Assembly (NCBI GenBank): GCA_016712285.1
Contig: JADJRK010000001.1
Location: 2,790,001 to 2,854,000 of the forward strand
Direction: 5' to 3'
DNA length: 64,000 nt
Source of the DNA: Planctomycetota bacterium
GTDB taxonomy: Bacteria; Planctomycetota; UBA8742; UBA2392
Both the position numbers and the translations under genes were made by a program. This document shows, piece after piece, positions 34,056-43,541 of this stretch. Positions within the stretch are counted from its first letter, which is position 1; each line of letters begins with the position of its first letter. The notes beneath the pieces are model-generated. The model was not told the DNA's origin and searched no databases. It was given only the letters and a program-made list of their open reading frames with translations.

Positions 34056-35066
34056 ATGCTTGAAGACGGCCACATCTTTGTCGCGGACATTGCCGAAGGC
34101 CCTATCCACGCCGTGTACCTGGTGCAGGATGCGCGCAAGTTGACCACGCGCAACGGAAAGCCGTACCTTGCGCTTACCCTGATGGACAACACCGGCAGCA
34201 TCGGCGCCAAGCGCTGGGATGTGAGCGACGAAGAAGTCGCCACTGCCAAACAGGGCAGCTACCTCGAGATCACCGGGGCCGTGGAGCTGTACCGCAACGC
34301 ACCCCAGATCATCATCTCGGCGCTTCGCCAAGCACAGCCGGAAGACATCCTGCGCGAAGCCTTTGAGCACTCACCCGAGTTTGACCCGGCCGACCTGTTG
34401 CAGCAGGTCAAGGACATGCTGCTGGGCCTGCACGATGAAGACCTGCGGCGGCTTGCACAGGCGTATCTTGACGATGATGCGTTCATGGCGCGGTTCGAAA
34501 TCGGGCCCGCGGCGCAGCGCATGCACCACCCGTATCGTTTCGGCCTGCTTGAGCATGTGCACAGCGTGATGCGCCTTGGTGAGCGCATGTGCGAGCACTA
34601 CGCGTGGGTAGACCGCGGCATGGTGCTGCTGGGCCTGTTCCTGCACGACAGCGGAAAGGTCGTGGAACTGGTCGGCGAAGAGGCCCCCGGCTACAGCATC
34701 GAAGGCGAATTGCTGGGGCACATCACGATCGGCATCAACATGCTCGACCGAAAGTTGCAGGCGCTTGAGGGCTTCCCGCACCGCAAGGGCGTGTTGCTCA
34801 AGCACATCATCTTGAGCCATCACGGGCTGCAGGAGTGGGGCAGCCCAAAGCCGCCGATGACACCCGAGGCGCTGGTCGTACACACAATCGAGATGATGGA
34901 CGCCAAGATGAATGCGTTTCTGCGCGAGCAGGTTGAGGCGCCGGAGCAGACAGACGAGCTGGGCGGCCTGCGCTGGAGCAACCTGCTCAAGCGCAAGATC
35001 CTGACCACGGGCCCGGGCACAGGGCATGCGCCTTCCGCGCACGGCAACAACGGCGAATCTGAGTAA
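34056..35066 (+). CDS. YhaM-like 3'-5' exoribonuclease (OB-fold + HD domain)
   Basis: A 336-residue protein. An N-terminal OB-fold (about 10-105; KPYLALTLMDNTGSIGAKRW, ITGAVELYRNAPQIII) precedes an HD hydrolase domain (about 160-310) with HHPYRFGLLEHVHSVMRL, FLHDSGKVVEL and LKHIILSHHGLQEWGSP (HD ligands). This arrangement is that of YhaM/CBF1-type 3'-to-5' exonucleases. Start MLEDGHIFVADIAEG is chosen; longer reading adds 19 residues overlapping the divergent promoter. Two GC-rich hairpins follow the gene. Confidence 0.9.
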   Translation: MLEDGHIFVADIAEGPIHAVYLVQDARKLTTRNGKPYLALTLMDNTGSIGAKRWDVSDEEVATAKQGSYLEITGAVELYRNAPQIIISALRQAQPEDILREAFEHSPEFDPADLLQQVKDMLLGLHDEDLRRLAQAYLDDDAFMARFEIGPAAQRMHHPYRFGLLEHVHSVMRLGERMCEHYAWVDRGMVLLGLFLHDSGKVVELVGEEAPGYSIEGELLGHITIGINMLDRKLQALEGFPHRKGVLLKHIILSHHGLQEWGSPKPPMTPEALVVHTIEMMDAKMNAFLREQVEAPEQTDELGGLRWSNLLKRKILTTGPGTGHAPSAHGNNGESE

Positions 35067-35435
35067 ATTCCGCCCTAAGCCATCGCATCAGAACCGTGGC
35101 AGCTGCCAGGATTTGCACCAAATGCAAACGCCGCGGATTACTCCGCGGCGTTGCGTTCCCTGCTGTGCATCAAGCTGGTCCCTTCCGGGCCCTAAGGCCC
35201 GGAAGGTGCGGTGGTCAGTCAGGTTGCGGGCGGGCGATAAACCCGACTGATTCACCTTACCTTATTAAACGACTGGTTGGTTGCTTGTCATTCCCGAAGC
35301 GCACAAACACTCCAAATTCTTGCGAACTCACGAAGCTACTCACCTCACACCACCTTCCAAGGCCTCTTTGTGTTTGCGGTTACGCGCAACCTGCATACCC
35401 TTGAAGTGTTCCATTGCCTCTACTGAGGAGTCGCT
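35067..35435. other. Intergenic region with two perfect hairpins
   Basis: Hairpin AACGCCGCGGA-TTAC-TCCGCGGCGTT spans 35127-35152 and CCTTCCGGGCC-CTAA-GGCCCGGAAGG spans 35181-35206. The first may stop transcription of the exonuclease gene, though its T-tract is poor. Nothing else is recognisable up to the GAGGAG ribosome site of the next gene. Confidence 0.6.
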
Positions 35436-37001
35436 ATGCGCTTATTCTTCACCTTGGCCATCTGTGCACTGACCCTGGTCGCCATTTCCGGCCTGGCCCG
35501 GGCAGAGCAGATTCGCCTCTCTGACGGGCGCTACCTGCAGGGCGAAGTCGCCGAGGTCAAGGAAGACGGCTTTGTCTTCAAGCTGACCGATACCGGCGGC
35601 AAGGTGTTCCTGCGCTGGAGCCAGGTCGATGCCGGCTTGAAGAAGCGCCTGACGAACGACAAAGACCCGGACGAAGGGCTGAACCTGGAAGTCATGGTGC
35701 CCGGTGCACGCCTTGAGCTGATCGACGGCACGATTTACGAGGGCAACATCACGCAGGTCGGCGGCGGCTACAAGGTGGTCAACCGCGACTTCGCCAAGGG
35801 CAGAACGATCGCGGATGCGGACGTGGTCGAAGAAGGCTACATCACCGACATCATGATCGACGCCTCGTCGATGATGGTCGAAAGCGAAGTGCTCAAGCTG
35901 GCTGAAGATGAGCGCTCACCGCTTGAGACAGCGCGCCAGTTCTACGAGATGGCACGCATCGCCGACAACCTGGGCCTGTACATGGAGGCCAAGGACTTTG
36001 TCACGCTGGCGCTGGCCGCCGGCCCCGATGCCAAGCTGGAAGCCCGCCTTACCGCATACGACGCGACGCTGGACGAGCTGATCCGGCAGAAGGGCCTGCT
36101 GACCGCGCTGGCCGGTGCGCGCCAGCTTGCCAAGAAGAAGAAGTTCCAGACCGCACTGGATGTGCTGACCAACGCCAAGAACGAGTACAAGCCCACCGAG
36201 ACCGTGCTGGCCAAGTGGGACCTGACCTACGCCGAGATTGACCTGCAGTTCACGGCCTTTGTCGTCACCGAGTGGTACAAGCAGATGCGCCCGGTGACCC
36301 GCACCAAACTGAAGGAAAAAGGCCTCACCATCAGCGACTGCATCAGCTGGGCGCGGCGCGAGATTGACAACATGATCAGCGCCAAAATCGCCGAGCTTGT
36401 CGGCAGCACCACCGCCGACGACATGAAAAAGCGCTTCATCCAGCGCTTCAACCTTGAAGCCGAAGGCAAGCTGCGCCTGACCATGAAGAAGGCCAGCTTT
36501 GGCGAGACCGGCTTCTACCAGATCGTCGGCGGGCACCTGCCGATCAACGGCAAGAAGCCCGAGCCTGCGACGCCGACACCCCCGGGCGGGCGCCCGGGTC
36601 CCGGCGGCAGCGGGTCAGGCCCCGGCGGCGACCGCAGCGGCAGCGTGGTCCCCGGTGAAGACATCGGCGACTTCTTGAAGAGCCAGGGTTTCCAGGACAG
36701 CGAAAACAAGGGCGGCGAGCTGCCCGGCGGCATCAAGCCCGAGGACATCCGCGACTTCCTGAAGAAGATCGCCGGCGACGACAGCAAGTCAGACGGCGAA
36801 AAGAAAGACGGCGGCGCACCCGCCATCGGCAAGCAGGACATCTCGCACCTGAAGGTGCCGGCGACTGTGCCGACACTGCAGGAGTGGTGGGACGGCGCCA
36901 GCAGCACCACCAAGGCCAAGTGGCTTGAGGCTTACTATGCCCGCTACGCCGGCACGATGCGCGTGTTTGAACTCGACGACTGGAACGTGAAGTTCAAGTA
37001 A
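35436..37001 (+). CDS. Secreted hypothetical protein with Gly/Pro-rich linker, 521 aa
   Basis: TGAGGAG upstream; signal peptide MRLFFTLAICALTLVAISG ending at ARAE. The N-terminus repeats an SH3/Sm-like motif twice: IRLSDGRYLQGEVAEVKEDG and LELIDGTIYEGNITQVGGGY, like proteins with 'xLkdGxxxxGxv' beta modules. The middle is helical (150-360), then a Gly/Pro linker (about 370-400), two related 'DIGDFLKSQG / DIRDFLKKIAG' segments, and a C-terminal globular end. Function unknown; likely periplasmic. A clear terminator follows. Confidence 0.75.
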   Translation: MRLFFTLAICALTLVAISGLARAEQIRLSDGRYLQGEVAEVKEDGFVFKLTDTGGKVFLRWSQVDAGLKKRLTNDKDPDEGLNLEVMVPGARLELIDGTIYEGNITQVGGGYKVVNRDFAKGRTIADADVVEEGYITDIMIDASSMMVESEVLKLAEDERSPLETARQFYEMARIADNLGLYMEAKDFVTLALAAGPDAKLEARLTAYDATLDELIRQKGLLTALAGARQLAKKKKFQTALDVLTNAKNEYKPTETVLAKWDLTYAEIDLQFTAFVVTEWYKQMRPVTRTKLKEKGLTISDCISWARREIDNMISAKIAELVGSTTADDMKKRFIQRFNLEAEGKLRLTMKKASFGETGFYQIVGGHLPINGKKPEPATPTPPGGRPGPGGSGSGPGGDRSGSVVPGEDIGDFLKSQGFQDSENKGGELPGGIKPEDIRDFLKKIAGDDSKSDGEKKDGGAPAIGKQDISHLKVPATVPTLQEWWDGASSTTKAKWLEAYYARYAGTMRVFELDDWNVKFK

Positions 37002-37016
37002 CTGCCGTTCGCTCAC

Positions 37017-37049
37017 AGACCCCCGCGCTATGCGGGGGTCTCTGTTTTT
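37017..37049. terminator. Rho-independent terminator (probably bidirectional)
   Basis: AGACCCCCGC-loop-GCGGGGGTCT (37017-37041) followed by CTGTTTTT. It ends transcription of the 521-aa secreted protein gene. Its right half overlaps the end of the convergent EamA gene. Confidence 0.9.
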
Positions 37050-38014
37050 GCAGGCAGCCGCGGACGCTTGCGCAAAAACTCGGCACTTATGTTTGCCAGC
37101 AGGATCATCACCGCCCCGAAAACAAGCCATCCATCCAGCCGGTCACGGCCGGCGACGATGCTGATAACTGAGGCAAACACCGGCTCAGCGGTGTAGACGA
37201 TGGCGGCCCGCGACGGCAGCAGCTCTTTCTGCCAGCGGTTGAGCACACTGACGGCGACAACAGTCGCCAGCGTGGCGCACAGCAGCATCGTGCGCCAGAA
37301 CTCGACGCTCGACAGCGCCGCTGCAAGCGGTAACGGCTCAAACAGCGCAATGCCGCCGGGCGCAACCACGACCGCCACGGTTGTAAACAGCGTCGCGAAC
37401 ACGAACATCACCAGCGTGACTGCCATCGGGTCGGCGCGCTTCGTGCCGGTGTCGGTCATCAAAATGTGCACGCCGAACACCACGGCGCACCCGATGGTGG
37501 CCCATGCGCCCAGCGAAAGGCCGCCCTGCGGCGGGCCCTTGATGTAGGCGGCGCCCAGTGTTGCCAGCAGCACGCCGATCATCACGCCGCGCGGCGGCAG
37601 GCGCCGAAACACAATCGCCGCGATCAACGGTGTTGCCACAACGTACAGGCTGGTCAGGAACGCCGACTGGCTGGGCAGCACGTCCGACTGCGCCAAGCCG
37701 AAGATCTGCAGCAGAAAGCCCAGCGTAAACGGCAGGCTGAGCAGAAAGCCCCACTTCAGGGCCGTCCGGTCAAGGCGCTTGACGCTGCGGGGGACCACGA
37801 TCGGCATCAACAGGGCGGCAACCAGGAAGCGCCACAGCAGAAAGAATGCCCCCACCGCGGCAGGCCGCTCGTCGCCGTAGATCGCCTGCAACGCGTCGGT
37901 GCCCTCTTTCATCCACAGGAAAGTCGCGCCCCAGAAGATGCAGACCGACAGCAGCGCCAAGATTGCGATCAGGCGCGTGCGCGGGCTCTGCACTGTGGTG
38001 GTCGGGTCCGGCAT
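37028..38014 (-). CDS. EamA/DMT-superfamily transporter
   Basis: A 328-residue drug/metabolite-type transporter with about ten membrane helices in two EamA repeats (CIFWGATFLWMKEG at the first; AAIVYTAEPVFASVISIVAG in the second, the typical conserved P-V/F motif). It sits in the inner membrane; the substrate is unknown. The start at MPDPTTTVQ (38014) is the first ATG; an upstream TTG is less likely. The gene is convergent with the upstream secreted protein and shares its terminator. Confidence 0.9.
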   Translation of the reverse strand: MPDPTTTVQSPRTRLIAILALLSVCIFWGATFLWMKEGTDALQAIYGDERPAAVGAFFLLWRFLVAALLMPIVVPRSVKRLDRTALKWGFLLSLPFTLGFLLQIFGLAQSDVLPSQSAFLTSLYVVATPLIAAIVFRRLPPRGVMIGVLLATLGAAYIKGPPQGGLSLGAWATIGCAVVFGVHILMTDTGTKRADPMAVTLVMFVFATLFTTVAVVVAPGGIALFEPLPLAAALSSVEFWRTMLLCATLATVVAVSVLNRWQKELLPSRAAIVYTAEPVFASVISIVAGRDRLDGWLVFGAVMILLANISAEFLRKRPRLPAKTETPA

Positions 38015-38072
38015 GGGTGGCAGAAGCGTAGACGCGCAATGCAATCACGCAATGCCAATCGCGCGCTGCCCT

Positions 38073-39797
38073 TTATGCCGACAGACGCTCGAGCTCGGAT
38101 TCGACTGCCTCGACCAGCGGCTTGAGCGTTTCCGCGTCCATGCCAAAGCGCAGGCCGGCCGCCTTGAACAGGTCGCGCAACCCGCGCGAGCCGCCAAGGC
38201 TGAGGGCGTGGCGATACTTCGCCAGCGTGCCGACGGTGTCTTTGCGCGAGTGCAGCCACACCTGCAACGCGCCAATCTGCGCAATCGCGTACTCAATGAA
38301 ATAGAACGGCGCCCAGAAGAAGTGGCCGATGTTGGTCCAGCGCGCGTCGCGGAACTTTTCCAGCCCGGTCCACTCGGTGCCCGCGTTGAAGCGCTGCGCC
38401 TGCGCGCGCCACTGCGCCGTCACGGCGTCGGCGCCTGCACCGGCATGGGTGTAGATCCAGTGCTGGAACTGGTCGCCCTGCGCGATCATCACCAGCACCT
38501 CCAGCGTGCGTTCCAGTTGTTCTGCTTGCGCACGCTTGATGTCGGCCGGCGCATAGAACTCGTTGACGTGCGGCATGCCCAGCAATTCCATCGACATGCT
38601 GGCCACTTCGCAGAATTCCATGGGCGCGTGGCGATAGGCAAACAACGGCTGGTCAGCCGCCGCGAACGCGTGAAAGGCGTGGCCGCCTTCGTGCAGCAGC
38701 GTGCGCACGTCAGAGTCCAGGCCCACGGCGTTCATGAAGATGAACGGCAGGCGCGCCTCGCACAGTGTGCTCTGGTAGCCGCCGGGGGCCTTGCCCTCAC
38801 GGTTGGCAAGGTCAAGCAGCCCCAGCTCGCGCATGCGGTCGAACTGGTTGCCGAGTGCCGGGTCAATGCGGTGGAAGATGCGCGAGCACCCAAGCTTGAG
38901 CTGCTCCACGTCGTCAAAGGGCTTCAGCGGCGGCTTGCCGGTTGTGTCAACGTCAAGGTCCCACGGCCGCAACGACGGCAGGCCCAGCGCTTCGCCGCGC
39001 CGCTGCTGCATGCGCCGGACGGCCGGCAGCACGACCTGCTCTACGCCATGGGCAAACACGTCGCAATCGTCGGGCGTGTAGTCGAAGCGCAGATAGCTCT
39101 GCCACGTATAATCCCGAAAGTCGGCGCAGCCGGCATTGCGCGCGATCTGCTCGCGCAGCCGCAACTGGCCCTCGAACAGCCGTCCCAGGCCCTCATGCTC
39201 GGCCAAGAGCCGCTCGTTGCCCGCCCTCCAGGCCCTTTCGCGCAGGCTTCGGTCCTGCTCAAGCCCGAACTTTGCCATCTGCACGGGCGTGTAGCGGCTG
39301 CCCTCGAAGTCGATGGTGACCGCGCCCTGGACCTCGTCGAACTGCTTGGTGAGCTTGGCAAGCTCGGTCTGCAGCGGGATGTTCTCGGGCCGGTACAGCG
39401 CAAGCTGGGCCAGCACCGCGCGCTCGTAAACGGCGTATCGTGCGGGGTCAAGGGCGCTGCGCGCGGGGGCTGCCTGGAACTTGCGGTCCAGCGCGTCGAT
39501 CGCCTGCTTCAGTTGCGGCTCGAACTTCTCGACCCAGTCCAGAAAGACCTGCTTGTTCTCTTCGCTGGCGGTATCCAGCGTGGTGCGAATGTGAATGCGC
39601 GCGCCGACTTCGTTGATGACCGCCGCGAGTTCACTGCTGTCGCGCATCCATTGTTCCAGCGCGTCGGCGTCGGCAAGGTCCGCGTCGATCAAGCGCTGGA
39701 ACAGCGGGGCTACGTCCTCATAGGCGCGCACGACCAGGCCTTGCGGCACAAAGCTGCGCGGGTAATTGCGGGGCAAGGCTTCGAGGGTGTCAGTCAC
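38073..39797 (-). CDS. pepF: M3-family oligoendopeptidase F
   Basis: A 574-residue M3 zinc peptidase cleaving short peptides in the cytoplasm. HEGGHAFHAFA (HExxH at about 366) carries the catalytic Glu, and the downstream third ligand is in MEFCEVASMSMELL. The GTG at 39797 has GGAGG five bases upstream; the first ATG upstream gives an atypical extension. Length is close to that of the PepF group. It stands alone between an EamA gene and an M48 peptidase. Confidence 0.93.
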   Translation of the reverse strand: MTDTLEALPRNYPRSFVPQGLVVRAYEDVAPLFQRLIDADLADADALEQWMRDSSELAAVINEVGARIHIRTTLDTASEENKQVFLDWVEKFEPQLKQAIDALDRKFQAAPARSALDPARYAVYERAVLAQLALYRPENIPLQTELAKLTKQFDEVQGAVTIDFEGSRYTPVQMAKFGLEQDRSLRERAWRAGNERLLAEHEGLGRLFEGQLRLREQIARNAGCADFRDYTWQSYLRFDYTPDDCDVFAHGVEQVVLPAVRRMQQRRGEALGLPSLRPWDLDVDTTGKPPLKPFDDVEQLKLGCSRIFHRIDPALGNQFDRMRELGLLDLANREGKAPGGYQSTLCEARLPFIFMNAVGLDSDVRTLLHEGGHAFHAFAAADQPLFAYRHAPMEFCEVASMSMELLGMPHVNEFYAPADIKRAQAEQLERTLEVLVMIAQGDQFQHWIYTHAGAGADAVTAQWRAQAQRFNAGTEWTGLEKFRDARWTNIGHFFWAPFYFIEYAIAQIGALQVWLHSRKDTVGTLAKYRHALSLGGSRGLRDLFKAAGLRFGMDAETLKPLVEAVESELERLSA

Positions 39798-39872
39798 AAT
39801 GGCCTCCGTTGCCAGAATAACGCACCGGGGCCAAGGGGCCATATCCGGATTCAGTATGAAATCTGCGGCGAC

Positions 39873-41231
39873 CTATTTCACAGCCGGGTCAGGTTCGCCC
39901 ATGGCGATCAGCCGTGCGCGGCAGGCATCGGCGATCTCGCCCTGTCCTTCAAACGTGTCATAGGTCTTGCGGTACCACGCCGCGGCATCGGCGTTGCGGC
40001 CCGCACCGTCATAGGCCTGGGCAAGCAGGTACATGCCGCTGGGTGACCCGGGCACCAGGCGCAATGCATGCTCAAGCCGGCTTGCCGACACAGCCCAGTC
40101 GCTACGCCGCAGCGCCACAGCCCCGCCCATGAAACTGGGCCAGAAGCCTTCGCCGTCTAACGCCAGCGCCTTGCTGCTGCTTTGCTCGGCTTCGTCGTAG
40201 CGGCCCAGGTAGTACAGCGCCTGCGCGACGTTGACGTGCAGCACGGCATGGTCGCTGCGCTGGTTCACCGCCTGTTTGTACAGGTCCAGCGCCTGCTCAA
40301 GCTTCTGTTTGCGCACGGTTGCGTCTTCACTCTGTAGCGCCTCGCCGGCGAGCGCATCGCCGCGGTCGGCCAGGTCGTAGGCGGGCTGGGCCGCGCGCAT
40401 GTCGACCAGGGCGCTGGTGTACTCGGCGTCGCCGCGGAAGTACTCGCCTTCTCCTTTGTATTCCTTCTCGAGTTGGCGACCCAGGTAGTCCACCCGGTTG
40501 CCGGGGTCGGGGTGGCTGGACAGGAACTCGGGCGTGCCGCCGCCGTGCTCGTGCGTGACTTCTTCCAGCATCCGCATCACGTTGATGATGCCGTCGGGGT
40601 GATAGCCCGCGCGGGCGGCAAAGCGCATGCCGAAGGTGTCGGATTCTTTTTCGTTGTCGCGCGAATAGCTCAGGCTCAGCAACTGGTACCCGACCAGGCC
40701 GATCAGCGCCACTCCTTCCATTTCTTCGCCGGTGCTGGCCACCAGCATCAGCCCGAGCATGACCAGCGTGGCCTCGCTCATGCGCTCAGTGCCGTGGCGC
40801 CCGAACACGTGCGTGACTTCATGGCCCAGCAGGCCCGCAAGTTCAGACTCGTCTTTCAGGCGCTGCATGATGCCGCGCGTGACAAACACGTGCCCGCCCG
40901 GCAGCGCGAACGCGTTGATCATGCTGGTGTTGACGACGTAGAAGTTGAACTCCCAGTCCGGGAACTGCGCCTCGCCCTTTAGCCGCGTGCGGCCGGCCTC
41001 CACGACCTTCTGGCCCACCCGGTTGACGTACTCCTGCGTGGCGCGATCGGGGTACAAGCCGCCGAGTTCTGCCACGATCGGCTGCACGTTTTCGTCGCCG
41101 AGCTGTTTTTCGCTGTCGTAATCGTAGATGTTGAGCGTGGACTTGCCGGTGAGCGGGTCGGTCTGGCATGAGCTGACCAGCGGCAGAACGGCAAACAGCA
41201 GGATCGGGATTGCGCGCAGCAGCAGTTTCAT
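39873..41231 (-). CDS. M48-family peptidase lipoprotein with TPR (BepA-like)
   Basis: A 452-residue protein. Lipoprotein signal with lipobox VSSC (about residue 22). The M48 domain has INAFALPGGHVFVTRG, LLGHEVTHVFGRHG (HEVTH about 135) and NEKESDTFGMRFAARAGY, then FLSSHPDPGNRVDYL. A C-terminal TPR region (about 300-450) follows, as in BepA, which assembles or degrades outer-membrane proteins such as LptD. Periplasmic or outer-membrane location. No operon partner is clear. Confidence 0.95.
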   Translation of the reverse strand: MKLLLRAIPILLFAVLPLVSSCQTDPLTGKSTLNIYDYDSEKQLGDENVQPIVAELGGLYPDRATQEYVNRVGQKVVEAGRTRLKGEAQFPDWEFNFYVVNTSMINAFALPGGHVFVTRGIMQRLKDESELAGLLGHEVTHVFGRHGTERMSEATLVMLGLMLVASTGEEMEGVALIGLVGYQLLSLSYSRDNEKESDTFGMRFAARAGYHPDGIINVMRMLEEVTHEHGGGTPEFLSSHPDPGNRVDYLGRQLEKEYKGEGEYFRGDAEYTSALVDMRAAQPAYDLADRGDALAGEALQSEDATVRKQKLEQALDLYKQAVNQRSDHAVLHVNVAQALYYLGRYDEAEQSSSKALALDGEGFWPSFMGGAVALRRSDWAVSASRLEHALRLVPGSPSGMYLLAQAYDGAGRNADAAAWYRKTYDTFEGQGEIADACRARLIAMGEPDPAVK

Positions 41232-41282
41232 GGCTATCTCCTTGGCTGCCCTTTTATCCGCGTGCGCGCGGAAGCACAGCGG

Positions 41283-41717
41283 CTAGGCGTTCATGCAGCA
41301 CTTCTTGTATTTGCGCCCGCTGCCGCAGGGGCAGGGGTCATTGGGGCCGACCTTGATCGTGGGCTTGCGCTGTTGCTTTTTCAACAGGTGCGCCGTGGCT
41401 GTGACGCGCGCGTAGTTGCCCAGCGCTTCACCGCCACTGAGCCGCCCCGCGTTTGCGCAGTACGCCAGGAAACTCTCCAGCAAGCCGGGCACGGCTTCGC
41501 GCTCGGTTTGCTCAAGTTGCAGGGGCCCAAGACCGATAGCAACGCCGTCGCGGATGCAGGTCTCATCAAGCTCTGCCGGGTCCGCGCCCGTGCCTTGCAG
41601 AAAGGCCACCAGCACCTGCCCGGCGCGTTCACCAAACGCCCGGGCCTGCATCTCGCCCGGCGTGCTGGTTAAATACTCGCTGACCCAGTGCTCTACGGTT
41701 TCAGTGTGCTGGCCCAT
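41283..41717 (-). CDS. Small SEC-C motif protein
   Basis: A 144-residue protein from the ATG at 41717. The C-terminal SEC-C zinc motif, PNDPCPCGSGRKYKKCC, is the only strong feature; SEC-C is found in SecA and in many stand-alone proteins and binds zinc. The N-terminal helical part resembles UPF0149-like folds only weakly. Longer in-frame extensions run through repeat DNA and are unlikely. Function unknown. Confidence 0.8.
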   Translation of the reverse strand: MGQHTETVEHWVSEYLTSTPGEMQARAFGERAGQVLVAFLQGTGADPAELDETCIRDGVAIGLGPLQLEQTEREAVPGLLESFLAYCANAGRLSGGEALGNYARVTATAHLLKKQQRKPTIKVGPNDPCPCGSGRKYKKCCMNA

Positions 41718-41830
41718 GGGCCCAGAGTAGATTCGAAAGCGGCCGACGCGAAGGCCAATCAACAGAGCCCGCCGCGTCAGCGGTGGGTTTCCGCGAACAG
41801 CGCAGCGCGAGGGCACGCGAACTGCAATTT

Positions 41831-41955
41831 GGCCACAAAAACACCAAAGCACTAAAGACAGCGTACCAAGAGCTTTCGTGGCAGTTCCTTTCGTGTTTTC
41901 GTGGCTAACCTGCAGTTGGCAGTTCTTTGCGGCCTTCGCGTTCTTCGCGTCGTGC
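41831..41955. repeat. Dispersed 'TTTCGTGTTTTCGTGGC' type intergenic repeat
   Basis: GCCACAAAAACACCAAAG (41831-41848) is an imperfect complement of CTTTCGTGTTTTCGTGGC (41890-41907), followed by CTTTGCGGCCTTCGCGTTC. Such 'ctttgtg-ttttcgtggc' strings recur between genes in many bacterial genomes. Their role is unknown. The remaining part of 41718-42086 shows no gene. Confidence 0.5.
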
Positions 41956-42086
41956 TGTGCCATAGTCGCGCTCGCGTACGCATGGTTCATGTTGGCGTGG
42001 CGCATCTACCTGCGCTGAGTTGCAGCCGGAAACTCCCTTCCCGAAAGCGCCGCCAGAACCGACAATCCTTGGCCACAGGAGACACC

Positions 42087-43541
42087 ATGAAAGCTGAATG
42101 CCTTGAAGCCATTGACGCCGCGAAATCGCTGGGCGCGAACTATGCCGACGTGCGGGTGATTGAGTATCGCCGCGAAGGCGTCGCCCTGCGCAACGGCCAC
42201 CCGTGCAACCTTGCCAGCGGCCAGTCCTTCGGCGCGGGCATTCGCGTCATCGTCAACGGGGCATGGGGCTTCGCCAGCACCAACCAGGTCACAGCCGCCA
42301 GCCTGAAAGCCACGTCTGCGCGGGCGGTCGAGATCGCCAAAGCCAGCGCACAGGTCAAGAAGCAGGACGTGCGCCTTGCCCCGAAGCCGCCGGTCGAAGA
42401 CATCTGGTGCACGCCCTTCACCATCGACCCGTTCAAGGTGCCGCTGGAACAGAAGCTGGGCCTGCTGTTGCAGATCGACACCATCCTGCGCAAGAACCCC
42501 GCGGTGAAAGTCGCCAGCGCCGCGATGCAGTTCGCGCGCGAGAAGCAGTGGTACATGGACACCGACGGCAGCTTTATCGTGCAAGACCTGCTGCGCAGCG
42601 GCGCCGGCTACAGCGCGACCGCGGTCGGCAACGGCGAGGTGCAGATTCGCTCATACCCGCAGTCATGGGGCGGCAACCACAAGTGCATGGGCTATGAAAT
42701 CGTGCACGCCTATGACCTGCTGGGCAACGCCGAGCGCATACGCGACGAAGCGGTGGCACTGCTCACTGCGCCCGCGTGCCCGTCCGGCCGCATGGACCTG
42801 ATTCTGGACGGCCCGCAGCTTGCCCTGCAGATTCACGAAAGCGTCGGCCACGCCAACGAGCTCGACCGCGTGTTCGGCTATGAAGCCAACTACGCCGGCC
42901 GCAGCTTCATGCTGCCCGAGCTGCACAACCGCAAAGGCGGGTTCAAGTACGGCAGCCCGATCGTGAACCTGGTGGCCGATTGCACGGTGCCCGGCGGGTT
43001 GGCGACGATCGGCTACGACGACGATGGTGTGCGCGCGCAGCGCTTTCACGTGGTGCAGAACGGCATCCACAACGAGTGGTTCACCACGCGTGAAACCGCG
43101 CCGCTGGTGGACCGCGAGGTTTCAAACGGCTGTAACCGGGCGGAGGGATTCAACAACATCCCGATCACGCGCATCCCGAATTTGAGCCTGATGCCGGGCG
43201 AGTGGGAGTACGACGCGCTGATCGCGGACACGAAAGACGGCATCATCATGGAAGTGAACAAGAGCTGGAGCATCGACCAGATGCGCCTGAACTTCCAGTT
43301 CGGGGCCGAGATCGGCCGCGTGATCAAGGACGGCAAGATCACGGGCATCGTGAAGAACCCGAACTACCAGGGCAACACGCCCGAGTTCTGGGGCGCCTGC
43401 GACGCCATCTGCAACCAGGACCACTGGGACCTGTGGGGAGTCATCAACTGCGGCAAAGGCCAACCCGGCCAAACAGCCGAGATGTCCCACGGCGGAGCAC
43501 CAACAAGGTTCCGGGGTGTCGAGGTGGGGATTAGGGGATAG
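42087..43541 (+). CDS. tldD: TldD/PmbA-family metalloprotease
   Basis: A 484-residue TldD-type zinc protease that acts with a PmbA/TldE partner in peptide processing (e.g. microcin maturation, antitoxin turnover). CAGGAG precedes the ATG; the N-terminal part has VRVIEYRREGVALRNG, and the zinc site is QIHESVGHANELDR (about 250), an HExxxH motif with the downstream Cys/His environment ending MSHGGAPTRFRGV. No pmbA/tldE gene adjoins it. Its end overlaps a convergent hypothetical gene by 11 bases. Confidence 0.93.
   Translation: MKAECLEAIDAAKSLGANYADVRVIEYRREGVALRNGHPCNLASGQSFGAGIRVIVNGAWGFASTNQVTAASLKATSARAVEIAKASAQVKKQDVRLAPKPPVEDIWCTPFTIDPFKVPLEQKLGLLLQIDTILRKNPAVKVASAAMQFAREKQWYMDTDGSFIVQDLLRSGAGYSATAVGNGEVQIRSYPQSWGGNHKCMGYEIVHAYDLLGNAERIRDEAVALLTAPACPSGRMDLILDGPQLALQIHESVGHANELDRVFGYEANYAGRSFMLPELHNRKGGFKYGSPIVNLVADCTVPGGLATIGYDDDGVRAQRFHVVQNGIHNEWFTTRETAPLVDREVSNGCNRAEGFNNIPITRIPNLSLMPGEWEYDALIADTKDGIIMEVNKSWSIDQMRLNFQFGAEIGRVIKDGKITGIVKNPNYQGNTPEFWGACDAICNQDHWDLWGVINCGKGQPGQTAEMSHGGAPTRFRGVEVGIRG

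Noticed and set aside
37899..40046. 715-codon plus-strand ORF opposite pepF
   Set aside because: Antisense shadow; the opposite strand encodes a clear M3 peptidase and part of an M48 peptidase.
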